A stretch of DNA of 38,650 bases from Rhodobacterales bacterium. Its GTDB lineage: Bacteria; Pseudomonadota; Alphaproteobacteria; Rhodobacterales; Rhodobacteraceae. Positions within the stretch are counted from its first letter, which is position 1. Each line of letters starts with the position of its first letter. A program made the position numbers and the translations under genes. The notes under the pieces are model-generated. The model was not told where the DNA came from. It saw only the letters and a program-made list of their open reading frames with translations, and did no database searches. Positions 33,354 through 38,650 of this stretch are shown piece by piece. Where the stretch lies: positions 1-38,650 of the forward strand of contig JAFLCY010000028.1 in NCBI GenBank assembly GCA_017303485.1, given 5' to 3'.

Positions 33354-34500
33354 GCTTTCCACCATCGGCGCTGCCGTCATCGGCACCGGCTTCATCGGTT
33401 CGGTTCACCTGAACACCCTGCGGCGGCTGGGGACTCCCGTCATTGGCGTCCTCGGCTCCAGTGCCGCACGGGGGGCCGACCGGGCGCGGGCGCTTGGCGT
33501 GGCGAAGGCCTATGGCTCGCTGGATGAGCTGCTGGCCGACGCTTCGGTGCAGGTTGTCCATGTCACCTCGCCCAACGTCGCGCATTACGGGCAGGTCAAG
33601 GCGATCCTCCAGGCGGGCAAGCATGTGATCTGCGAAAAGCCGCTGGCCATGACCTCGGCCCAGTCGGCGGAAATGCTGGCACTGGCGCGGGCCTCCGGCA
33701 AGGTTGCGGCGGTCTGCTACAACACCCGCTTCTATCCTTTGAACCAGCAGGCTCATGGTATGATGAAGGCGGGTGATCTTGGCGACCTTCGCCTGATCAC
33801 CGGGCATTTCCATCAGGACTGGCTGGCGAAAGACACCGACTGGAACTGGCGGCTGGAGGCCGAGGAGGGCGGGCCGCTGCGGTCGGTCAGCGACATCGGC
33901 ACGCATTGGGTGGACCTCACGAACTTCATCACCGGGCAAAAGCCGGTGGCCGTGATGGCGGAACTGGCGACCTTTATCCCCGAGCGGCAGAAGCCGCTGG
34001 GGCCGGTGGAGACCTTCACCACCTCGAAGGGCGCGACCGAGACCCGCAAGATCGAGACCGACGACGCGGCGACGATCCTCTTGCGCTATGGCAACGGCGG
34101 GCGGGGGATGATGTCGACCAGCCAGGTCAGCCATGGCCGCCGGGGGCTGTTGAGTTGGGACATTTCCGGCTCGCGCGCTTCGGCTGCCTGGTCCGCCGAA
34201 CACCCGGAGGACCTGTGGATCGGCCATCGCGAAGGCCCGAACCAGATACTCCTGCGTGACCCGTCCCTGATGAACCCGACCGGCGCTGCTGCCGCTTTCA
34301 TGCCGGGCGGGCACCCGGAAGGCTTCGGCGACACCTGGGCCGCGTTCTTCACCCAGGTCTATCGTGACGTCGCCCGTGGCCATCGGGGAACCGAGTCGAC
34401 CTGGGCCACGTTCGATGACGGGCACTACGAAATGCTGTTCTGCGACGCTGTCCTTGCCAGCGCAGCGCGCGGAGCCTGGGTCGATGTGGCGCAAGCGTAG
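33346..34500 (+). CDS. Gfo/Idh/MocA family oxidoreductase
   Basis: A 384-residue NAD(P)-dependent sugar or polyol dehydrogenase. The N-terminal Rossmann motif GTGFIG sits at about residues 12-17, and CEKPLAMT (about 97-104) holds the conserved lysine. The second domain begins near residue 125; H in SDIGTHWVDL (about 190) matches the D/x3/H pair of the family. The start is TTG at 33346, inside the preceding gene, with GGGGGG about 7 bp upstream; TTG 33328 would add six residues. In other bacteria such enzymes act with TIM-barrel partners (next gene) on inositols or on 3-keto sugars. Confidence 0.9.
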   Translation: MPELSTIGAAVIGTGFIGSVHLNTLRRLGTPVIGVLGSSAARGADRARALGVAKAYGSLDELLADASVQVVHVTSPNVAHYGQVKAILQAGKHVICEKPLAMTSAQSAEMLALARASGKVAAVCYNTRFYPLNQQAHGMMKAGDLGDLRLITGHFHQDWLAKDTDWNWRLEAEEGGPLRSVSDIGTHWVDLTNFITGQKPVAVMAELATFIPERQKPLGPVETFTTSKGATETRKIETDDAATILLRYGNGGRGMMSTSQVSHGRRGLLSWDISGSRASAAWSAEHPEDLWIGHREGPNQILLRDPSLMNPTGAAAAFMPGGHPEGFGDTWAAFFTQVYRDVARGHRGTESTWATFDDGHYEMLFCDAVLASAARGAWVDVAQA

Positions 34501-34512
34501 GGAATATTCGAA

Positions 34513-35427
34513 ATGAAGCTTGGCATCCTGACTGCTCCGTTTCCCGACACGCCGCTGGAGGCCGTGGCCGACTATGCCGCAGGGGCAGGCTTCGAGGCGC
34601 TGGAAATCGCCTGTTGGCCGCAAGCCGGGGGCGAAAAGCGCCGCTATGCCGGGACCGCACATCTGCCGGTCGAGGACATGACCCGGGGCAGGGGCTCGGA
34701 GATCATGGCCTTGCTGAACGGCAAGGGCCTGGCCGTCTCGGGCCTTGGCTACTACCCCAACCCGCTTAGTGCCGACGCCGCCCACCGCGAGGCTGTCATC
34801 GGCCATCTGAAGAAGGTCATCACTGCCGCCAGCCTGATGGGCGTCAAGGTCGTCAACACCTTCGTCGGCGGCGACCGGGCGCTGACGGTGGACCAGAACT
34901 GGACCCGGGCGGTCGAGATCTTCACCCCCATCGTGGCCCATGCCAGGGCCAGCGGCGTGACACTCGCGTTCGAGAATTGCCCGATGATCTTTTCCAATGA
35001 CGAATGGCCGGGCGGGCACAACATCGCCTACGCCCCGCGCATCTGGCGCCGCATCTTCGACACCTGGGGCGAGGCGGTCGGCATGAATTTCGATCCCAGC
35101 CATCTTGTCTGGCAGATGATCGACCAGGCCCGCTTCATCCGTGAATTCGGGCCGCGCATGGTGCATGTCCATGCCAAGGACCTGATGATCGACCGCGACG
35201 GGCTTTATGACTATGGCATCATGTCGGCCGGGATGGGCTGGCAGGTGCCGCGGCTGCCGGGCTTGGGTGATGTGGACTGGCCCGGCTACTTCGCCGGTCT
35301 CTACCGCGCCGGTTACGACGGGCCGGTGATCATCGAACACGAAGATCGCGACTTTGAGGGGTCGGACGACAAAATCAAGCGCGGCTTTGCCTTGGCGCGG
35401 GACGTGCTGCGCCCCTTCATCAAGTAG
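34513..35427 (+). CDS. Sugar phosphate isomerase/epimerase-type TIM barrel protein
   Basis: A 304-residue AP endonuclease 2/xylose isomerase-like barrel. Metal ligands are visible in order: E155 (LAFENCPM), D190 with H193 (MNFDPSHLVW), H219/H221 (MVHVHAKD) and E275 with H276 (VIIEHED). The set E-D-H-E matches the divalent-metal site of IolE, Hyi and 3-keto-sugar epimerases or lyases. It lies 12 bp after the Gfo/Idh/MocA gene; this pair recurs in inositol catabolism and in 3-keto glycoside breakdown. The gene ends 40 bp before the convergent LacI gene. Residue numbers are approximate within a few positions. Confidence 0.9.
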   Translation: MKLGILTAPFPDTPLEAVADYAAGAGFEALEIACWPQAGGEKRRYAGTAHLPVEDMTRGRGSEIMALLNGKGLAVSGLGYYPNPLSADAAHREAVIGHLKKVITAASLMGVKVVNTFVGGDRALTVDQNWTRAVEIFTPIVAHARASGVTLAFENCPMIFSNDEWPGGHNIAYAPRIWRRIFDTWGEAVGMNFDPSHLVWQMIDQARFIREFGPRMVHVHAKDLMIDRDGLYDYGIMSAGMGWQVPRLPGLGDVDWPGYFAGLYRAGYDGPVIIEHEDRDFEGSDDKIKRGFALARDVLRPFIK

Positions 35428-35467
35428 ACCGATGCGCCCGCTCGCACCCGTCCCGGACCGTGGCCCG

Positions 35468-36478
35468 TCACCTGGCGGGAGGTGCCGTGCTGGCACGTTC
35501 GATCAGCTCGAACGGCAGGCAGACCGAGGCAGGCGCCTCGCCCGCGATGATCGCCAAAAGAACGCGCATCGCCTCGGCACCCATTTCGGCCCGGGGCTGC
35601 CGGATCGTCGTCAGTGCCGGCGTGCAGGACTGGGCGAAATGGATGTCGTCGAATCCCGCGACCGAGACCTCTGCGGGCACGCGGACCCCGGCAAGATTGG
35701 CAGAGGAGATGAAGCCCATCGCGCTTTCGTCGTTGGCAAAGAAGATCGCAGTCGGCCTGTTCGCCATCGCAAGGAAGCGGTCAAAGGCCGCGCGGCCGCT
35801 CGCCAGGCTGTAATCTCCGGGGATCACATAGCCGGCGTCTTCGGTCAGGCCGGCGGTCGCCAGCGCGCGCCGATAGCCCCGCATCCGTTCACGGGTCAGG
35901 ATGTCGTTGCTTGGCCCCGTCACATGCGCAATGCGCTGGTGTCCCTGTGCGATCAGGTGGCTGACCATCGCCTCAGCCGCTGCCACGTTGTCGATCATGA
36001 CCGCCGTGTTGGCAAAGCCCGGCGCTACCTCGGAGATCGTGACGATCGGCCGGATGCCCTTTGCGTTCGGGGCGGGCACCTCGAACCAGGCCGCCTGTGG
36101 GTCGATCAGCAACAGTGCCCCGTCCGCCCGCCCGTTGACAAGGTGGCGGACATAGCTTTCCTCGCGCGTCCTCGACCGGCGGGTATCGCCGATAAGCATC
36201 GTCAGGCCTTGGGCCGAGGCGACGCGTTCGATGCCGCCAAGAATATCCGAGAAATAGGTGTTGCCGATATCCGGTACCACGACCAGCACAGTGTCGGACC
36301 GACGCCTGCGCAGCGACTGGGCGGCGAGGTTGAGGTTGTAGCCCGTCTCGCGCACGGCGGCGAGGACACGCTCACGCGTGGGCGGGGCGACGCGTTCCGG
36401 GGTGTGCAGACAGCGGCTCACGGTCGCGATGGACACGTCGGCGAGCCGGGCGACATCCTCGATCGTCGGATGTGTCAT
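35468..36478 (-). CDS. LacI family transcriptional regulator
   Basis: A 336-residue repressor. HTH at residues 4-28 (TIEDVARLADVSIATVSRCL), hinge helix near 50-60 (LNLAAQSLRRRRSDT) and a periplasmic-binding-protein-type effector domain to the end (VVPDIGNTYFSDILGGIE, DGALLLIDPQ, VAGFDDIHFAQ). The start ATG 36478 gives the standard LacI N-terminus; the frame is open far upstream to 38005, but that stretch is the antisense of the binding-protein and ATPase genes. It is divergent from the ABC genes, with twin operators between them, so it probably represses them and itself. Confidence 0.93.
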   Translation of the reverse strand: MTHPTIEDVARLADVSIATVSRCLHTPERVAPPTRERVLAAVRETGYNLNLAAQSLRRRRSDTVLVVVPDIGNTYFSDILGGIERVASAQGLTMLIGDTRRSRTREESYVRHLVNGRADGALLLIDPQAAWFEVPAPNAKGIRPIVTISEVAPGFANTAVMIDNVAAAEAMVSHLIAQGHQRIAHVTGPSNDILTRERMRGYRRALATAGLTEDAGYVIPGDYSLASGRAAFDRFLAMANRPTAIFFANDESAMGFISSANLAGVRVPAEVSVAGFDDIHFAQSCTPALTTIRQPRAEMGAEAMRVLLAIIAGEAPASVCLPFELIERASTAPPAR

Positions 36479-36540
36479 TTGGAGAATATCCCTGCTGACG
36501 CACGCGGCTTCATGGAGGTCATCCCACCACTTCTCGGGAG

Positions 36541-36575
36541 TGTAAAGCTTTACATGGAAAATGAAAAGCTTTACA
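36541..36575. promoter_or_regulatory. Twin LacI-family operators
   Basis: TGTAAAGCTTTACA (36541-36554) is a perfect 14-bp palindrome with the CG-like centre replaced by GC. A second copy TGAAAAGCTTTACA (36562-36575) has one mismatch between its arms. Centres are 21 bp apart. Both lie in the 249-bp gap between divergent lacI and binding-protein genes, 63 and 84 bp from the lacI start. LacI-family sites of the form TGTAAA-x-TTTACA are common for sugar regulators. Confidence 0.85.
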
Positions 36576-36727
36576 TCAAGAAAAATGAATGATTCTGGCG
36601 CCAAACATGCATTCTGGTGCAGCGGGCGTGCCAGTGGGTCGATACGAATGATGACACCCGATGCCCAATGGGACAGAGGGGCGCAAAGATACTGCTCGTC
36701 GACAACCAACGATCTGGGAGGATCACG

Positions 36728-37744
36728 ATGAAAAGACTGCTTCTTGGAACCGCGCTCACCCTCGGCCTGGCCGGGATGGCCGCTGCCGAAGGCTACAAGA
36801 TCGGCATCTCGAACACCGTGCAGGGCAACGGCTGGCGCGAAGAGATGGTCTGCGCGATGAAGGCCCAGGCTCTGGCCTCGGGCAAGGTCGAAAGCCTGAA
36901 CATCGCCCACCGCAACACCGATGCCGCGGGCCAGCTTGAGGATATCCGCAACCTGATCCAGGCCGGGGTGCAGGCCATCGTGGTCAACCCGGCGAACGCC
37001 GACGGCATCAACGCCGCGATCAAGGAAGCCACCGACAAGGGCATCGTGGTGGTGGCCGTCGACCAGGCGGTGACCGAGCCTTCGGCCTATATCCTGTCGA
37101 ACAACCAGGAAGAATACGCCTATCTTGGCGCCAAGTGGCTGTTCGAGACCATGGGCGGCAAGGGTGCCGTGGTCTACATGCGCGGTGCTGCGGGCGCAGG
37201 CGCGGACAATGACCGCGACAAGGGCTTCAAGCGCGCGATGGCCGAGTTCCCGGACATCACCGTGGCACAGGAAGTCTTCACCGGCTGGCAGCAGGACCAG
37301 GGCAAGCAGCAGATCAACGACATCATCGCTGCTGGCGTGCCGTTCCAGGGCATCTGGACGAGCGGAATCGACAACGTGATCGTCGACGCGCTGGTCGAAG
37401 CCGGCGCTCCGCTGGTTCCGGTCGTCGGCGCTGACAACGCGGGCTTCGTCGGCCAGCTCTCCAGCGTCGAGGGACTGCAGGGCGCTGCCGTCACCAACCC
37501 CGGCTCGGTCGGCGGTGCGGGCGTCGAACTGGCGATCCAGATCCTCGACGGCAAGATGCCGGCCGAAAAGACCGTGTTGGTGAACCCGGCGATCTGGGAC
37601 AACGTCAGCGAGGAAGGCAAGGCGAAGCTCGCCGCCGCCGCAAACCCGAACCTGTCGCCGGAATGGCCGGTTTCCGTCTCGATCGACGGCTGGACCACCT
37701 ACACGATGGACCAGATCATCGCTTGCAAAGGCCCGGGCGAATAA
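36728..37744 (+). CDS. RbsB/XylF-like periplasmic sugar-binding protein
   Basis: A 338-residue PBP1-fold binding protein. The signal MKRLLLGTALTLGLAGMAAA is cleaved before EGYKIGI. Features: ISNTVQGNGWREEMVCAMKAQA near residues 26-47, DIRNLIQAGVQAIVVNPANADGINAAIKEA at about 77-106, IVVVAVDQAV, and the D/N pair in ADNDRDKGFKRAMAEFP at about 158-173. The ribosome site GGGAGG is six bases upstream. An open frame from 36617 is not needed. It is the first gene of the LacI-controlled ABC operon and is followed by an array of hairpins. Confidence 0.92.
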   Translation: MKRLLLGTALTLGLAGMAAAEGYKIGISNTVQGNGWREEMVCAMKAQALASGKVESLNIAHRNTDAAGQLEDIRNLIQAGVQAIVVNPANADGINAAIKEATDKGIVVVAVDQAVTEPSAYILSNNQEEYAYLGAKWLFETMGGKGAVVYMRGAAGAGADNDRDKGFKRAMAEFPDITVAQEVFTGWQQDQGKQQINDIIAAGVPFQGIWTSGIDNVIVDALVEAGAPLVPVVGADNAGFVGQLSSVEGLQGAAVTNPGSVGGAGVELAIQILDGKMPAEKTVLVNPAIWDNVSEEGKAKLAAAANPNLSPEWPVSVSIDGWTTYTMDQIIACKGPGE

Positions 37745-37750
37745 GGCCGG

Positions 37751-37870
37751 GTCCCGTTCGGGACATGCTCTGAACCAAGCACTGCCCGTCCCCTCGGGCA
37801 ATGCGCGGGTTGGGGGCTGTCTGGCCAAGGCCGGATGCCCCCAACCCGATCCTCTCCCCCAAGAGGAGAG
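37751..37870 (+). terminator. Four consecutive hairpins between binding-protein and ATPase genes
   Basis: In order: GTCCCG/CGGGAC (37751-37764); TGCCCG/CGGGCA with a 6-nt loop (37783-37800); GGGTTGGGGGC/GCCCCCAACCC (37807-37817 with 37837-37847), whose loop contains CTGGCC/GGCCGG; and CTCTCC/GGAGAG (37852-37870). The third is an 11-bp perfect stem plus 6 more pairs. No T-run follows any of them, so processing or stabilisation of the binding-protein mRNA is as likely as termination. The array fills the 188-bp gap. Confidence 0.7.
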
Positions 37871-37932
37871 ACGCGAAGGATTGCACGACAGCCACCGGAA
37901 CCCGGCTTCGGCCCGCAACGACTGAGCCCCGC

Positions 37933-38650
37933 ATGACCGACACTTCAACTGCCGCCGTTCTGGACGCCACGGGTATCGCCAAGCGCTTTGGCGCGGTGCA
38001 GGCACTGAAGAATGCCTCGCTTCAGGTCGGGCGCGGCCAGGTCGTCGCGTTGATGGGGGCCAACGGGGCCGGGAAATCGACCTTCGTCAAGATTCTGACC
38101 GGCGTTCTGAGACCCGACTCCGGCCATGTGAAGATCAAGGGCCGCACCAGCACCGTTGCCAACCCTGCCGGGGCGCGGAAATGGGGGCTGGTGCCGGTCT
38201 ACCAGGAACCCTCGCTGATCCCCGACCTGTCTGTCGCCGACAACCTGCGCCTCGGCGATACGGCGATGGAGCCGTTCCGGCATTGGGTGTCCGAGCTTGG
38301 CCTGCCCGACCTTGATCCCGAGGCGCTGATCCGCTCGCTTCCACTGGCCTCGCTGCGGATCGTCGACCTTGCCCGTGCGCTGGCCATCGAACCGGATGTG
38401 CTGCTTCTGGACGAGTTGACCGCGGCACTTCCGACCGACCTTGTCGACCGGGTGCTGAAGGTCGTGCGGGAACAGGCTGATGCGGGGCGGTCGGTGATCT
38501 ACATCTCGCACCGCTTCACCGAAATCGCCGCGATCTGCGACCGGGCGACCGTGCTGCGCGATGGCCTGACCGTGGGCGATGTCGCCATCGAGCCGGGGAT
38601 CGAGGAGCGCATCGTCGAGATGATGCTCGGCGAGGTCGTCGCAGCTGCCG
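37933..38650 (+). CDS. Sugar ABC transporter ATPase with degenerate signature (5' part, runs off the right edge)
   Basis: The frame is open from ATG 37933 to the window end (239 codons shown). Walker A GANGAGKST is at residues 42-50, the Q-loop YQEPS at 90-94, Walker B LLLDELTAALP at 157-167 and the switch YISHRF at 190-195. The signature position, normally LSxxxxQ before VEIAxAL, reads PLASLRIVDLARAL (137-150), so the LSGG-type motif is missing, and Walker B has DEL instead of DEP. The helical region between Q-loop and signature is also short. In RbsA-type tandem ATPases one half is often imperfect; the second half lies outside the window. Its permease gene presumably follows. Confidence 0.85.
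   Translation, partial: MTDTSTAAVLDATGIAKRFGAVQALKNASLQVGRGQVVALMGANGAGKSTFVKILTGVLRPDSGHVKIKGRTSTVANPAGARKWGLVPVYQEPSLIPDLSVADNLRLGDTAMEPFRHWVSELGLPDLDPEALIRSLPLASLRIVDLARALAIEPDVLLLDELTAALPTDLVDRVLKVVREQADAGRSVIYISHRFTEIAAICDRATVLRDGLTVGDVAIEPGIEERIVEMMLGEVVAAA

Noticed and set aside
33304-35496. A 730-codon minus-strand open frame opposite the Gfo/Idh/MocA and TIM-barrel genes
   Set aside because: It spans two genuine plus-strand genes and has no domain signature.
36479-38005. A 500-codon N-terminal extension of the LacI regulator
   Set aside because: The standard LacI N-terminus starts at 36478. The extension is antisense to the binding-protein and ATPase genes and would run through the twin operators.

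Overview
This window comes from a GC-rich alphaproteobacterium. Rhodobacterales is the most likely order, judging from codon choice, the SBP-rich sugar operons, the PqiABC arrangement and the protein styles; this is inference, because no rRNA or tRNA gene is present to confirm it. The sequence is almost entirely coding, with many 1-31 bp gene overlaps. I see no phage, insertion sequence, CRISPR array or RNA gene.

Layout. (1) 1-5169, minus strand: a respiratory formate dehydrogenase operon fdhA-fdhB-fdhC(gamma)-fdhE, read from 5169 down to the left edge. The large subunit is a selenoprotein: its frame is interrupted by an in-frame TGA at 4572-4570, followed by a textbook bacterial SECIS hairpin. 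(2) 5340-7542, minus strand: a DUF488 protein and a cardiolipin synthase-type phospholipase D protein. (3) 7629-8570: a LysR regulator, then a 520-bp non-coding stretch with a two-part inverted repeat. (4) 9093-16420, plus strand: a PqiA-PqiA-PqiB-PqiC lipid-trafficking operon (PqiA is split into two genes), an MgtE magnesium channel and a CPA1-type cation/proton antiporter with a TrkA-N tail. (5) 16487-22523, plus strand: twin palindromic operators, a GntR/FadR regulator, a MetC-like PLP C-S lyase and a complete MalEFGK-type sugar importer. (6) 22524-22870: a junction holding a decayed GMC oxidoreductase fragment. (7) 22821-30802, minus strand: an eight-gene operon for oxidative sugar breakdown (enolase-superfamily sugar-acid dehydratase, SDR sugar dehydrogenase, AraF/RbsB-type ABC importer, GntR regulator, SMP-30 lactonase, mutarotase). 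(8) 30956-35427, plus strand: SDR, RpiR regulator, SDR, Gfo/Idh/MocA oxidoreductase and a xylose-isomerase-like TIM barrel. (9) 35468-38650: a divergent LacI regulator, twin LacI operators, an RbsB-type binding protein, four consecutive hairpins and the start of an unusual sugar ABC ATPase.

How the parts work together. The right half is a carbohydrate-scavenging region made of three modules. Each has its own binding protein and at least one regulator of its own (GntR/FadR; GntR/FCD; RpiR plus LacI). Module 7 has the logic of a De Ley-Doudoroff or fuconate-type pathway: uptake, anomer interconversion, oxidation to the lactone, hydrolysis to the aldonate, dehydration. The kinase and aldolase steps are not in the window. 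Module 5 is the least expected, because a C-S lyase is embedded in a sugar importer operon. Module 8-9 looks like an NAD-dependent oxidation/isomerisation route for an unidentified sugar or polyol.

Most unusual observations: the selenocysteine formate dehydrogenase with U17, G23 and U24 of its SECIS exactly in place; the C-S lyase/sugar importer operon with two 13-bp palindromes whose centres lie 21 bp apart; the LacI twin operators with the same 21-bp spacing; and the hairpin array plus degenerate ATPase signature at the right end.
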